Shown: positions 1-9,261 of the stretch, piece by piece
How the letters are laid out: each line of letters begins with the position of its first letter
Numbering within the stretch: position 1 is the first letter of the stretch
Origin: Myxococcus eversor
GTDB taxonomy: Bacteria; Myxococcota; Myxococcia; Myxococcales; Myxococcaceae
Direction: 5' to 3'
NCBI RefSeq assembly: GCF_010894455.1
Contig: NZ_JAAIXY010000013.1
Span: 124,001 to 188,000 of the forward strand
Length of the DNA stretch: 64,000 bases
Position numbers and translations under genes: made by a program
The notes under the pieces: generated by a model
The model's database searches: none
The model's input: only the letters and a program-made list of their open reading frames with translations
Told to the model about the DNA's origin: nothing

Positions 1-2
1 AG

Positions 3-356
3 GCGATGCGCGAAGTGGAGGCGGACCCTGTCATGGCCCGGGTCATGGCCTTTCGGAGCAGGCCCTACGGCACCGGGACGCCGTTCGACACGTTCTCCCA
101 GGTGCTGCGCTACCACCTGCGTGACGTCGTGGAGCGCATCCGCACGCCCATGCTCGTCCTCGACCCGGAAGGCGAGCAGTTCTGGCCAGGTCAGGCGGAG
201 GTCTTGTTCCAGGCGCTGCGTTGCGACAAGGAGCGCGTCCGCTTCACCCGCGAGGAAGGGGCGGACTTCCACTGCCAGCCCCTGGGCCGGGCGCTCACGG
301 ACGTGCGCATGTTCGACTTCTTCGCCGACCGGCTCGCCCGCGTCCGCACGCATTGA
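3..356 (+). CDS. C-terminal part of an alpha/beta-hydrolase-type protein (5' truncated by window edge)
   Basis: The reading frame is open from the first bases of the window, so the gene begins upstream and the ATG at 6 need not be its start. The visible 116 residues fit the end of an alpha/beta-hydrolase fold. A strand 'TPMLVLDPEGE' resembles the segment that carries the acid residue. It is followed by 'EEGADFHCQPLG', where a catalytic His (the H of FHC) would sit, and a final helix. Without the nucleophile elbow the family call is inference. No strong alternative is visible. Confidence 0.55.
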   Translation, partial: AMREVEADPVMARVMAFRSRPYGTGTPFDTFSQVLRYHLRDVVERIRTPMLVLDPEGEQFWPGQAEVLFQALRCDKERVRFTREEGADFHCQPLGRALTDVRMFDFFADRLARVRTH

Positions 357-574
357 CGGCCGCCGCTCTCTGACTGTCTTGCGCGGCGCGTCGATTCCAT
401 GCCGGCGCGCACGGATGGCGAGAGGTGCGTAGGCCTCGTGACAGTGATGTCGCGGTGTGCAGGGCGCTACACCCCCAGTCATCGCGGTAACCACTCGAAA
501 CACCTGGAATCATGCTTGGCCCATGCATTGCTCAGGAGGGGACACGTACCCACACCCCTTTCAAGGAGCAGTTC

Positions 575-2038
575 ATGAGGAACGCCAGGTCCTGGCTCGC
601 CGGCGTCGCGGTGTTCGCACTCGTCGCCACGGGATGCGACAGCGAGAACCCGCCCGACGCGCGGAAGGTCGCGGACGTCACCGCCAGCCGTTCCGCGGAG
701 ATGGTGCGCGGCGTCAGCGCGAGCGTACGGACGATGAATGGCCTGCCCGCGGTGGACAGCCTGGAGGAGGCCCTGTCCGTCTTCAGCACCGGCTTCGAGG
801 GCGTTCCGTTGCCGGCGCTCCCGAGCGAGGAGACGGAGGAGGACGGCTCGTCGCTCCCCGACTTCTCCAACGAGGCCGAGACGAACGCCCAGGCCGCGCG
901 GCTGGAGAAGTACCTGCGCGAGCGCGTCTTCACCGCGGAGCACGTGGAGTCGACGGAAGGTGACTCCACCGTCTTCCTGCTCAAGGGCGAGAATGTCTGC
1001 ACCGATGGCAGCGAGGCGGCGGACACCGACTGCGTGAAGTTCGTGAACCAGTCCGAGCTGCGCGTGCGGGCGACGACCCTGGACGATGACGGGCTGGAGC
1101 TGGCGTTCCTCATCGGTTCGAAGAAGGCCCAGCCCGTGTCGCTGCGCTTCCTGCCGAAGGTCATCTCCCTGGTCGTGGACCTGGGGGGCGTGAAGAGCGC
1201 GGTGCAGCAGCTCGACGCGGAGGCGGCCGCCGCGCTGCCGACGGTGATGGTGGGGCAGGTGGAGCTGAAGGTGACGAAGGAGGGGGCGCAGCGCTGGATT
1301 GTCAGCGGCTCCATCCTCCAGGCGCTGCGGCTGGAGCTGGCGGGTGAGGGTGGCACCGTGGCCATCTCCTCGGCGCGCGCCGCGCCGCTGGTGGAGCTGG
1401 AGGCGGATGGCGTGGCGAAGCGCGCGCGCTTCCTGCTGGACTTGAACACCACCGAGGTGAGCCTGCCGTACTCGGGTTTCGCGCCCGCGCTGCGGGGCAA
1501 GAACTGGACGGCGTCGCTGTCGGGCCTGTCGTTCACCCTGGAGGCGACGGAGAACCAGAAGGACTTCACCGTGGCCCACGTGGGGCTCGGCGATGCGCAG
1601 AGCTTCTTGAGCCTGGGCACCGACAAGCTCTTCACGCTGGACCTCAACAGCCAGTCCGGCCGCCACTTCGACCTGAATCTGTCGCGCGGGGATGACGGAC
1701 TGCCGCTGGTGCGCGTGCAGCCGGAGGTGGACCTGGTGGCGCGCTTCTTCCTGGCGCCGCTCAAGGCGGACCCGGAGATGGAAGTCCCTTCAGCGTACGA
1801 GGATGCGACGTACCGCGTTCGCTTCACGGGTGGGACGGGGGGCCCGAGCCTGCGTCCGGTGCGCGCCAACGCCACCACCGGCTTCAAGGGCGGCGTGCAG
1901 GTCGTGACGGGCGAGCTGTCGCTCACCGCCGGGGCCTCGAGCGTGGCCGTCCCCGCGGGCCAGTGCCTGGTGGGCCGTGAGACTTCGAGCGGCGGTGGCT
2001 CGCTGCTCGACTACCTGCAGGCGGGGAGCTGCCAGTAG
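575..2038 (+). CDS. Large lipoprotein of unknown function (487 aa)
   Basis: This is a predicted lipoprotein. Residues 1-20 form a short positively charged signal (MRNARSW) and a hydrophobic run ending in the lipobox ATGC, with Cys20 followed by DSEN. The ATG at 575 is preferred over the ATG at 512 because it follows an AAGGAG ribosome site at 562-567 and starts directly at the signal peptide. The mature part is acidic, soluble and rich in beta-type segments, with no motif I recognise. An Asp-rather-than-Ser +2 position hints at the Lol rules, but myxobacterial sorting rules are not settled. It is monocistronic: a strong hairpin follows the stop. Confidence 0.8.
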   Translation: MRNARSWLAGVAVFALVATGCDSENPPDARKVADVTASRSAEMVRGVSASVRTMNGLPAVDSLEEALSVFSTGFEGVPLPALPSEETEEDGSSLPDFSNEAETNAQAARLEKYLRERVFTAEHVESTEGDSTVFLLKGENVCTDGSEAADTDCVKFVNQSELRVRATTLDDDGLELAFLIGSKKAQPVSLRFLPKVISLVVDLGGVKSAVQQLDAEAAAALPTVMVGQVELKVTKEGAQRWIVSGSILQALRLELAGEGGTVAISSARAAPLVELEADGVAKRARFLLDLNTTEVSLPYSGFAPALRGKNWTASLSGLSFTLEATENQKDFTVAHVGLGDAQSFLSLGTDKLFTLDLNSQSGRHFDLNLSRGDDGLPLVRVQPEVDLVARFFLAPLKADPEMEVPSAYEDATYRVRFTGGTGGPSLRPVRANATTGFKGGVQVVTGELSLTAGASSVAVPAGQCLVGRETSSGGGSLLDYLQAGSCQ

Positions 2039-2059
2039 CCCGCTGTCAGCGCTGACGTG

Positions 2060-2104
2060 AGAGAGCCGCGCTCCACTCCAAGGTGGGCGCGGCTCTCTTT
2101 CATT
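2060..2104 (+). terminator. Rho-independent terminator of the 575-2038 lipoprotein gene
   Basis: A perfect 12-bp inverted repeat, AGAGAGCCGCGC (2060-2071) and GCGCGGCTCTCT (2087-2098), has a 15-base loop and runs directly into TTTCATTC. It begins about 20 bases after the stop codon at 2036-2038. Confidence 0.85.
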
Positions 2105-2343
2105 CGGGTGACGGGCTCAGCCCTTCCGTCGAAGGCGCAGGCCTTGGTGTCGGAGACGCCATGGCCGGGCGCGATACGCATTGTCGACTTCAGGTCCTAT
2201 CGATGTGGGCAGGTATTGACTGGAAGGAATTCCGGACGGCCCGCCGTTGCTGGAAGACGAGGTGAGGTTGACCCGACGGCACACCGGCACCTGGGTCTGT
2301 TGCGTGTGCGTGCACGGGCCTCCCACTCTGCCCGCCGCGAGTG

Positions 2344-2362
2344 CGTCGAAACCTCTTCGACG
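2344..2362. promoter_or_regulatory. Inverted repeat, possible operator before the serine hydrolase gene
   Basis: CGTCGAA-N5-TTCGACG is a perfect 7-bp dyad lying 20 bases upstream of the ATG at 2383. In the rest of the 344-base gap (2039-2382) I see only the upstream gene's terminator and a GGAATTCC palindrome near 2228. A regulatory role is inference from symmetry and position. Confidence 0.3.
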
Positions 2363-2382
2363 TGAGGCTTCTGGGGGGAGTC

Positions 2383-4032
2383 ATGGCGCAGGACGACGGG
2401 CAGGGTTCAGGACCCACGGTGGAGTCAGGAATGGCACGCAGGACGCTGCTGCGGGGCCTGGGTGCCGCGGGGGTGGGCGCCGCCCTCTCCGGGACGGGCT
2501 CGGCGGCGGAGGCGGCGGGGCCAGCAGCCGTTCCAAGGGCCGCGACTCAGGCGACGCCCGCGGCCTCGGGGCAGATCACCCCGGACGGAGTGACGCGCGC
2601 CCTGGCGGTGCTCGACGACATCGTCAAGAAGGACAAGGCGGCCACCACCGTGCCCGGAATCGCGGTCGCCGTGGTGTACGACGGCGTGGTCCGGTACCTC
2701 AAGGGCCTGGGCGAACGACAGGCGGGTGTCGTGGGGGACGTCGACGCGGACACCGTGTTCCAGCTCGCCTCGGTCTCCAAGCCGCTGAGCTCCACGGTGA
2801 TTGCCGCGGCACTGACGCGGCGCCTGGCCAAGGTGGACTGGAATGACACGCTGCAGACGTTCCGTCCTGGCTTCACGCTCGCGGATGCCTGGGTGGGGCA
2901 GCACGTCACGGTCGCCGACATGTTCGCGCATCGCAGTGGCCTGCCCGACCATGCGGGAGACCTGCTCGAGGACCTGGGCTACAACGCCGACCAGATCATC
3001 TCGAAGCTGGCGCTGTATCCCCTGACGCGGTTTCGCGACTCGTATGCCTATACCAACTATGGACTGACGGCGGGGGCGTTGGCGTTCGCCACGGGGACGG
3101 GGCGCTCCTGGCAGGACCTGGCGCGGGAGATGATTTTCGCGCCGCTCGGCATGAGCAGCAGCTCCTACTCCTTCGCGGACCTCCAGGCCCTCAAGAACCG
3201 GGCGGCGCTGCACACGCTGGTGGATGGCCAATGGAAGCCAGACCTGGGGGCCAACAATGACGGACAGGCGCCCGCCGGTGGCGCGAACTCGTCGGTGCGA
3301 GACTTGTCCCGCTGGCTGACGATGTTGCTCGCGGGAGGCAGCTACCCGGGCCTTCAGACTCCCGTGGTGGACGTCCCGGGGCTGCAGACCATCTGGCGGC
3401 CCAGCAGTGTCACCCAGGGGCCGGACGAGCTGGGAGGACGGGCGAGCTTCTATGGCCTGGGCTGGAACGTCGGCTACGAGGACACCGGCGAGTTGAGACT
3501 GGGCCACTCGGGCGCCTTCGGCCGGGGTGCGTCCACGGTCATCACCGTCTATCCGTCCAAGAAGCTGGCCATCGCCGTGCTGACGAACGCGGACCCGCGA
3601 GGCGTGCCGGAGGCCATCTCCGCCGAGTTCGTGGACATCGTCCGCTACGGCGCGTCCACGCGAGACTGGCTGGCCTTCTTCGGGCCCCTCGTGGCCGAGC
3701 CCATCACCGCGGACCAGACGAAGTATTCCAAGCCCGCGGTGAACCCGACTCCCGCGCGAAGCTTGAATGCCTATGTCGGAACCTATCCCAACCGCGTCTA
3801 CGGAGACCTCACCGTGTCGCTGAGAGATGGGGCGCTGTCCTTCACCGTCGGTCCCGCCGGAAAGCGCTTCGCGCTCATGCACTACAGCGGCGACGAGTTC
3901 TATTTCCAGACCACGGGCGAGAACGAGTCAGGGTTCTCGGGGGCCCTCTTCGCCGCGCCACGAACGAAGGTCCTCTCGCTGACCATCAACGCGTGGAACC
4001 GCGACAAGCTGGGGGTGTTCACCCGCCGCTAA
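2383..4032 (+). CDS. Exported serine hydrolase, beta-lactamase class C / PBP4* family
   Basis: This is a 549-aa serine beta-lactamase-fold hydrolase, acting on a peptide, ester or beta-lactam-like substrate that cannot be told from sequence. The catalytic motifs are S130-V-S-K133 (SxxK), Y223-T-N225 (YxN) and a later 'GHSG' in the third-motif position. An extra C-terminal domain of about 100 residues (from 'YVGTYPNRVYGDLTV') is of the kind found after such hydrolases. The N terminus carries a Tat-like 'ARRTLLRGLGAAG' signal (residues 18-30), so export in folded form is likely. ATG 2383 was chosen because GGGGGGAG precedes it at 2372-2380; an in-frame GTG at 2341 lacks this site. Confidence 0.88.
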   Translation: MAQDDGQGSGPTVESGMARRTLLRGLGAAGVGAALSGTGSAAEAAGPAAVPRAATQATPAASGQITPDGVTRALAVLDDIVKKDKAATTVPGIAVAVVYDGVVRYLKGLGERQAGVVGDVDADTVFQLASVSKPLSSTVIAAALTRRLAKVDWNDTLQTFRPGFTLADAWVGQHVTVADMFAHRSGLPDHAGDLLEDLGYNADQIISKLALYPLTRFRDSYAYTNYGLTAGALAFATGTGRSWQDLAREMIFAPLGMSSSSYSFADLQALKNRAALHTLVDGQWKPDLGANNDGQAPAGGANSSVRDLSRWLTMLLAGGSYPGLQTPVVDVPGLQTIWRPSSVTQGPDELGGRASFYGLGWNVGYEDTGELRLGHSGAFGRGASTVITVYPSKKLAIAVLTNADPRGVPEAISAEFVDIVRYGASTRDWLAFFGPLVAEPITADQTKYSKPAVNPTPARSLNAYVGTYPNRVYGDLTVSLRDGALSFTVGPAGKRFALMHYSGDEFYFQTTGENESGFSGALFAAPRTKVLSLTINAWNRDKLGVFTRR

Positions 4033-4060
4033 TGCTGACAGTCGGGTTGTCCTGGTTATA

Positions 4061-4089
4061 TTGGTTGTGGCGATTTGCTGGTCTAGGCT
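4061..4089 (+). promoter_or_regulatory. Weak candidate promoter for the small lipoprotein gene
   Basis: TTGGTT (4061-4066), a 17-base spacer and TAGGCT (4084-4089) lie 26 bases before the ATG at 4116, in the only AT-rich stretch nearby. The match to a housekeeping promoter is partial, so this is a suggestion only. Confidence 0.25.
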
Positions 4090-4115
4090 GCGGTGCTTCA
4101 ACCCAGGAGGAGCGG

Positions 4116-4403
4116 ATGAACTGTATCGTCAAGTGGGCTGTCGTTGCCGGGGCCGTGCTGATGGCGGGTTGCGGTGGAGCGGCGGCGACCGAGGAGTCCG
4201 AACTCCCTGTCGAGGCGTCGGAGGAGGCCGAGCTGCGACCGGCATCTTGCGTACCGGGCGCGCTCACGGAGATCACCTACTACCGTGACGCGACGAAGAC
4301 CGAAGAGGTCGGTCGGCAGGACTGTCTCTGTAATGGGACCATCATCCGCGGGGGGGTGGTGTCTCCGCACGTCTCGATCTGGACCTACGGTTGTTTGCGC
4401 TGA
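4116..4403 (+). CDS. Small lipoprotein, DUF6289-like (95 aa)
   Basis: A perfect AGGAGG (4105-4110) precedes the ATG at 4116. The signal 'MNCIVKWAVVAGAVLMAGC' ends in the lipobox MAGC. The mature part has an acidic linker, then a short module 'ITYYRDATKTEEVG' followed by closely spaced cysteines (DCLC, YGC). That layout resembles the small DUF6289 proteins common in Myxococcales, whose function is unknown. The family name is from memory of the pattern, not a search. Confidence 0.75.
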   Translation: MNCIVKWAVVAGAVLMAGCGGAAATEESELPVEASEEAELRPASCVPGALTEITYYRDATKTEEVGRQDCLCNGTIIRGGVVSPHVSIWTYGCLR

Positions 4404-4434
4404 ATCCGCCTGCATTCCGTGACAGGGCATTCGA

Positions 4435-4466
4435 GCGGCCCACCCCAGGGCGTCGGGGTGGGCCGC
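4435..4466. terminator. Hairpin terminator between convergent genes
   Basis: GCGGCCCACCCC (4435-4446) and GGGGTGGGCCGC (4455-4466) form a perfect 12-bp stem with an 8-base loop. It lies between a plus-strand stop at 4403 and a minus-strand stop at 4505. No T-run follows on either side, so it may act in both directions or rely on the stem alone. Confidence 0.6.
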
Positions 4467-4504
4467 GGGCGTTCAACTCCATCCAGGTCCGTCAGATGGA
4501 GGCG

Positions 4505-5338
4505 TCAGGGCGCGGGGGCCGCCGACTGGTTCACCAGCACGTCGTGGAAGTAGGCATTCACATACCCCAGCGGGCTGGGAGTTCCGCTGCCGCAGGACGG
4601 CAGGGCGTGTGTCACCACGAGCTCCTTGTTGGCGATGCCCGGGACATGGGTGTCCGTGACGGTGTAGGCGCCGTACACCTCGGGCTGGCTGTCGCGCTGG
4701 AACACGAAGCGGTCATTCACCGCGTCCCACTGGACTCGCAGCCGGGCCTGCTCGCCCTGGTGAACCGGGCCCAGGTCCGACGTGAAGAGCGAGCTGCGCC
4801 CCGTGCACGACGCGTCCCTGCACCGCTCGATGAGCGCTTCCACCCTCAAGTCCTGTGAGCCCAGCGGGTCCGTGGACCGGGAGACGATGCGGATGGACGC
4901 GGTGATGTCGTCCTTCGCGCTGGCCCGGCTCGGCACGGCGGCGTTGAAGAAGTGGCCGGACAGCTCCGCCGCTCCCTGGGAGACCCCGACACCCGGCGCC
5001 GCGCACCCCGTGCTCCGGGCGTTGTTCACGCGGACCTTCGCCTCGATGGCCGTCACCGCCGACGGCTGCGTGAGGCGCAGGCCGTAGCGTCCCGTGCCCG
5101 TGTTGGAGCGGCTCAAGAGCCGCAGGCGGGTGAAGGCCAGCTCACGAATCGCCTGCTGCCGGCTTCCGCTCTCCTGGCTGGTCCACCGTGCCGCGTCGAT
5201 GCCGCGCACCTTCGTCGCGCGAGGCGGGTTGGACTCCGTCGGGTTGAAGTTGTCGTAGGGCACCATCGGCTCGACGGCGTGGGCCGTCCCCCCGAGGAGC
5301 AGCGCGAGCACCGCGTACTTCAGATTCATTGCGCTCAT
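4505..5338 (-). CDS. Secreted protein of unknown function, coupled to the EEP enzyme
   Basis: This is a 277-aa exported protein. It starts at the ATG at 5338, whose ATGA overlaps the stop of the upstream EEP gene, with CTGGAG just before it. The segment 'MNLKYAVLALLLGGTAHA' is a signal peptide cut after AHA. The rest is beta-rich with four or more cysteines that could pair (two near 'ERCRDASC', others in 'STGCAAPG' and 'LPSCGSG') and has no catalytic motif I recognise. The four-base overlap implies translational coupling with the 864-aa secreted phosphoesterase, so a shared secreted task is likely but unproven. Confidence 0.75.
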   Translation of the reverse strand: MSAMNLKYAVLALLLGGTAHAVEPMVPYDNFNPTESNPPRATKVRGIDAARWTSQESGSRQQAIRELAFTRLRLLSRSNTGTGRYGLRLTQPSAVTAIEAKVRVNNARSTGCAAPGVGVSQGAAELSGHFFNAAVPSRASAKDDITASIRIVSRSTDPLGSQDLRVEALIERCRDASCTGRSSLFTSDLGPVHQGEQARLRVQWDAVNDRFVFQRDSQPEVYGAYTVTDTHVPGIANKELVVTHALPSCGSGTPSPLGYVNAYFHDVLVNQSAAPAP

Positions 5339-7929
5339 GGGGTCTCCAGCTCCTTCAGTTGGATGAAGTGCCGCACCCGGGCGTTGTCGCCCGTGTCCAA
5401 ATCCTTGCCCTCGGTCTCCAGGGACATGCCGTTCTCGTACCCGTTCAGGAAGCTGCCCATCAGCTCGAGCCCCGTGAACCAATCATTGGGACTCGTCTCG
5501 CCCTTCACCCGGCGGACCAGGCCCGTCCCCGCGAAGAAGCTGAAGTGGCCGTCTCGCTCGTCCACCGCCGTCCCCGCGCCCCCCTCGGGGATGGAGTCGT
5601 AGTGGTCGTTGGGGCCAGTATCCTCCTCCCAGATGGCGGAGGTCATGTTCACCACCCCCGTGAAGTTGGCGGGCAGGTCCGGGAACTGCGTGGGATTGTC
5701 CGGTCCTGTCTGAACCTGCCAGTTCGGGTAGATGGTCTGGTCCTCGACGATGGTCAGGAAGGCGTTCTCCCGGAAGAAGCCATTGGCCGTCATGTGGACC
5801 CGGGGCGTGAACCAGTCCGCGCAGCAGCCGCTCTCCGTCTCCAAATCCGTCACCTGCTTCACCGCGTATTCAAGCCGGTGAGGCTTGGCGGGGTTGTACT
5901 TCACGGTGTCCTTCACCTTCGTCAATGCCACGCTCACGTCCACCATCGCGTGGTCCGACAGGCATTGCTGGAAGAGCTGCGGCGGGTTCGACAGGATGAT
6001 GCTGGAGTCAGGGTCGAAGTGCGGCTTGACGTCCGCGGTGGGCTCCTTGAGCAGCGCGTAGGCGGGGAACTCCAGGGTGTCCTCGGCGGGGAACACCAGC
6101 ACGTAGTCGAGCCGGTCCTTGGAGCCCAGTTCGTCCGTCACCAGGTCCGTGCAGGTGGTGCCCAGCCACGTTCCGGTCGCCATCGGGTCCGGGCCGGACG
6201 AGGTGCGCGCCAGGTCACGGGACTCGGAGAAGAGGCTGTTGGCCTTCTCGAACTCGGTGAGCTGGCTGATGTCCAGGAAGCTGGGGCCCACCATGTCTTG
6301 ATAGCGGGGGAAGTTGGAGTCGGGCTGGGTGGCCTTGGGCCCCAGGGTGTTCATGTCCCCGAGCAGGAAGGCGGGGCGGTCCATGCCGCTCGGCCACGTC
6401 CCCTGGGGGAAGATGTCGTCGTCGCCGAGCAGGTACGGGAAGGTGTTGGCATGCAGGGGCCCGCCTTTGCGCACCTGCTGGACATAGGCCTTGATGTCGA
6501 AGAGCTGGTCCTCGCGGGCATCGGTGTCCGGCCCCGGAGTGTTCTCTCCCGCGTTGACGTGGGTGCAGAACACATCGACGAACTCACCGTAGTCCGTCGC
6601 GGAGGAGGTCCTGGAGGCGCCGGTCTCTTCCATGACGATGACGGGCTCGGTCGCGGCGGGGGTGGCGATGCGCGCCCAGATGACGCCCTTGTCCTGCATG
6701 CAGTCGGAGCCGGTGCACATGTGAGAGGGGAAGTGGTGCACGCCTCCCTCCAGAATCTGCCGTGAGGACAGCAGCACGAGGCCCGTGCTCTCGGTGGGCA
6801 GCTTGAAGACTTCGTCGTTCAGCTCCGTGACGGCCTGCATGGGCGGCAGCAGCTCGATGGCGCGCAGCGCGTTGACCTTCTCGATGAGCTCGCCGCGCTC
6901 ATGGGACATCCAGATTTCGGAGATGCAGGCGACCTCCTTCCTGAAAATCTTGACGGCGACGGTGTCAATCTCTCCCGAGCCTCCGTCGGGGACCCAGAAT
7001 GTCGCGTCGGGCATCTGCCCCACGTTCCACATGGTGAAGCTCAGGGGGATGGAGACGGGCTCCTTGAGCTCGAGCGTCTCCCAGGTCGAGGGGATGAAGT
7101 CGACGGGCGACTGGTTCTTCACGTTGGGGAAGATGCCGCCTCCCACCCGCTGCGTGGCGCCGGCCACCGAGAAGACGGTGCTCTGGATGCCGAGGCCCAG
7201 CTTGCGGACGAGCGCGGACAAGGGTTCGCTGCCGGTGATGGGCGGCACGCTGCTGCGCAGCTTCACCGCGAACTCGATGTGCACGCGGGACGACTGTGCG
7301 CTCGGGGTCGACACCACGACGGTGGTGGCCCAGGCCTGGTTGGGGTCGGTCAGTCCCGTCCAGCCATTCGTGTTGTTGCCCATCCGCTGCGAGAGCGTGG
7401 TGTTTCCATTTGGACCGGTGGAGTAGCGCAGCTGGAGGCGACGGTCCTCGGAGCGGGGCTGGTTCGCCCCGGTCACCTGGTTGATGGTGGCGTCGCGTTG
7501 GGCGTCGAGCCAGATGTCGATGAGGCCCGCCGCGTCCAGGAAGTTCCCGTTGGCGTCCTTGGGCCGGGGCAGCCGCATGCCGATGAACAGCGTCTGCGAG
7601 AGGCAGGGGTTGGTCTGGACCGAGGGAATCCCGCCGGCCTTGGGCATCCCGAAGTTGCACTCCTCCGAGGTGTACTCGGCGTTGTCACTGACGAGCAGGT
7701 ACAGCTCGCCGTTGGGGCCGCCGTTCGCATAGTCCTGCAGCGGGAACTTCTTGCCGTCGGCGTACTCCATCGGAGCAACCCAACCGTCCACCGTGGGCTG
7801 GGTGCACGTCGCGCCGGGGCTGCATTGGACTGCTGCGTTCTGAGGAGGAAGCCTCGTGACGTGGGGCGCCGCCAGGGCCCATGTGGGGATGAGACTGGCG
7901 AGAGCCAACAGGAATGCACCGCGTTGCAT
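5335..7929 (-). CDS. Secreted EEP-family phosphoesterase/nuclease with an N-terminal beta domain
   Basis: This is an 864-aa exported enzyme with signal 'MQRGAFLLALASLIPTWALA' and a GGAGG site before the ATG. Residues about 40-290 form a DOMON/CBM9-like beta domain, by look only (a VDGW start, then a repeated 'LYLLVSDN' strand). Residues about 295-670 carry the endonuclease/exonuclease/phosphatase signature: N302 in WNVGQ, H457 in CTHVN, GDMN at 524-527, a D in KDRLDYV and SDH at 658-660. This fits DNase I-like or sphingomyelinase/phosphatase activity; the substrate is not readable. About 190 residues follow the catalytic core. It is the first gene of a two-gene unit. Confidence 0.85.
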   Translation of the reverse strand: MQRGAFLLALASLIPTWALAAPHVTRLPPQNAAVQCSPGATCTQPTVDGWVAPMEYADGKKFPLQDYANGGPNGELYLLVSDNAEYTSEECNFGMPKAGGIPSVQTNPCLSQTLFIGMRLPRPKDANGNFLDAAGLIDIWLDAQRDATINQVTGANQPRSEDRRLQLRYSTGPNGNTTLSQRMGNNTNGWTGLTDPNQAWATTVVVSTPSAQSSRVHIEFAVKLRSSVPPITGSEPLSALVRKLGLGIQSTVFSVAGATQRVGGGIFPNVKNQSPVDFIPSTWETLELKEPVSIPLSFTMWNVGQMPDATFWVPDGGSGEIDTVAVKIFRKEVACISEIWMSHERGELIEKVNALRAIELLPPMQAVTELNDEVFKLPTESTGLVLLSSRQILEGGVHHFPSHMCTGSDCMQDKGVIWARIATPAATEPVIVMEETGASRTSSATDYGEFVDVFCTHVNAGENTPGPDTDAREDQLFDIKAYVQQVRKGGPLHANTFPYLLGDDDIFPQGTWPSGMDRPAFLLGDMNTLGPKATQPDSNFPRYQDMVGPSFLDISQLTEFEKANSLFSESRDLARTSSGPDPMATGTWLGTTCTDLVTDELGSKDRLDYVLVFPAEDTLEFPAYALLKEPTADVKPHFDPDSSIILSNPPQLFQQCLSDHAMVDVSVALTKVKDTVKYNPAKPHRLEYAVKQVTDLETESGCCADWFTPRVHMTANGFFRENAFLTIVEDQTIYPNWQVQTGPDNPTQFPDLPANFTGVVNMTSAIWEEDTGPNDHYDSIPEGGAGTAVDERDGHFSFFAGTGLVRRVKGETSPNDWFTGLELMGSFLNGYENGMSLETEGKDLDTGDNARVRHFIQLKELETP

Positions 7930-7989
7930 GAAACCTCCGGGTTGTGCCCCAGAGGAACGAAGGCGTTCGCGGATCTTCCCGCCCGTGTT

Positions 7990-9261
7990 TCACGGCCCTT
8001 TTATTTTACGCGCCGGCGGGCGGCTCGCGGCGGCCGCGGCGGCTTCGCGCAGCTTGTCCTTCTTGCTCTTGCGCTTCCCCTTCACGCCGCCATTCACGTC
8101 CAGGGGCGGGGTGGGGACGTCGACGGGCTCGAACCCCGGAAGCTGTTCGCGGGGGAGGCGGAGCTGGTGGCGACGCTCGATGAGCCGGAAGTGGGCCTGG
8201 GTGTCCGCGCTGATGAAGCTGAGCGCCGTGCCAGGCTCGCCCGCCCGGCCCGTGCGGCCAATCCGGTGCACGTAGTCCACGGGTGAGCGCGGCAGGTCGT
8301 AGTTCACGACGGCGGGGAGCTGCACGATGTCGATGCCGCGCGCGGCGACATCCGTGGCGACGAGGACCTTCACGCGCTTCGCCTTGAAGTCCGCCAGCGC
8401 GCGCGTGCGCGCTCCCTGGCTGAGCTCTCCGTGCAGGGGCGCGGCGGTGATGCCAGCGCGGTTGAGCTTCATCGCGACGTGCTCCGCCCCATACCGGCTG
8501 GCCACGAAGGTCAGCACGTGGGACCAGCCTTGGGTCTCCAGCAGGTGACGCAGCAGCATCGTTCGCCGCCCCGCGTCCACCTCGATGGCGCGCTGGATGA
8601 CGAGGTCCGCGCCGGGCAGGGCTTCTGGCTGGATGTCGATGCGGGTGGGCTCGTGCAGCAGCGCCGCGGCGAGCGTCCCCACGGCGGGTGGAAACGTCGC
8701 GGAGAACAACAGGTTCTGGCGGCGCTTGGGGAGCAGGGCGAGCAGGCGCGTGAGCTCGTCGGAGAAGCCCAGGGAGAGGAGCTGGTCGGCCTCGTCGAGG
8801 ACCAGGGTCTCCACCGTGGAGAGCCGGAGCGCGTTCTGGTCCACCAGGTCCAGCGCGCGGCCCGGCGTGGCCACGACGAGGTCCGCGCCTCCGCGCAGCG
8901 CCATCATCTGGGGGTTGATGGAGACGCCGCCGACCGCGAGGCACGTCTTCAATCGCCGGGGCAGATGGCGCCCGAGCTGCTCGACGGCCTCGGCGATTTG
9001 AGCGGCGAGTTCGCGGGTGGGAACGACGATGAGGGCGCGGGTCCGCCGGGGTGTGCCAACGGGACTCACGCCCAGGGCCTCCAGGAGCGGCAGCACGAAC
9101 GCGGCGGTCTTCCCCGAGCCCGTCGGTGCCGACGCCCAGACGTCACCGCCTCGGAGCACCGCCGGAATGGCGGCGCGCTGCACAGGGGTGGGGTCGAGGC
9201 AGTCGAGGTCGCTCATCGCGCGGACGAGCGCGTCCGAGAGACCGAGGGAGGAGAAGGTCAT
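7990..9261 (-). CDS. DEAD-box RNA helicase, RhlE-like
   Basis: This is a 423-aa ATP-dependent RNA helicase. It has the Q motif (TPVQ, 25-28), Walker A GSGKT (48-52), PTREL, DEAD (156-159), SAT (187-189), and the C-terminal ARGID and HRIGRTGR motifs. The order and spacing are complete, so the enzyme should be active in RNA unwinding, ribosome assembly or mRNA turnover. A lysine/alanine-rich basic tail follows the helicase core, as in RhlE-type proteins, and probably binds RNA. It is the only gene in its unit. The start at 9261 begins the usual 'FSSLGLS' helix, so no earlier start is needed. Confidence 0.95.
   Translation of the reverse strand: MTFSSLGLSDALVRAMSDLDCLDPTPVQRAAIPAVLRGGDVWASAPTGSGKTAAFVLPLLEALGVSPVGTPRRTRALIVVPTRELAAQIAEAVEQLGRHLPRRLKTCLAVGGVSINPQMMALRGGADLVVATPGRALDLVDQNALRLSTVETLVLDEADQLLSLGFSDELTRLLALLPKRRQNLLFSATFPPAVGTLAAALLHEPTRIDIQPEALPGADLVIQRAIEVDAGRRTMLLRHLLETQGWSHVLTFVASRYGAEHVAMKLNRAGITAAPLHGELSQGARTRALADFKAKRVKVLVATDVAARGIDIVQLPAVVNYDLPRSPVDYVHRIGRTGRAGEPGTALSFISADTQAHFRLIERRHQLRLPREQLPGFEPVDVPTPPLDVNGGVKGKRKSKKDKLREAAAAAASRPPARKIKGP

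Noticed and set aside
479..1666. Long open frames opposite or beside real genes (for example 479-1666 minus, 2425-3882 minus, 16226-18040 minus, 25581-27005 plus)
   Set aside because: High-GC DNA keeps antisense frames open; these have Arg/Gly/Ala-rich, motif-free products and lie over clear genes.
2341..2382. GTG at 2341 as the start of the serine hydrolase
   Set aside because: No ribosome site, and it would put 14 residues before the Tat-like signal; the ATG at 2383 has GGGGGGAG.
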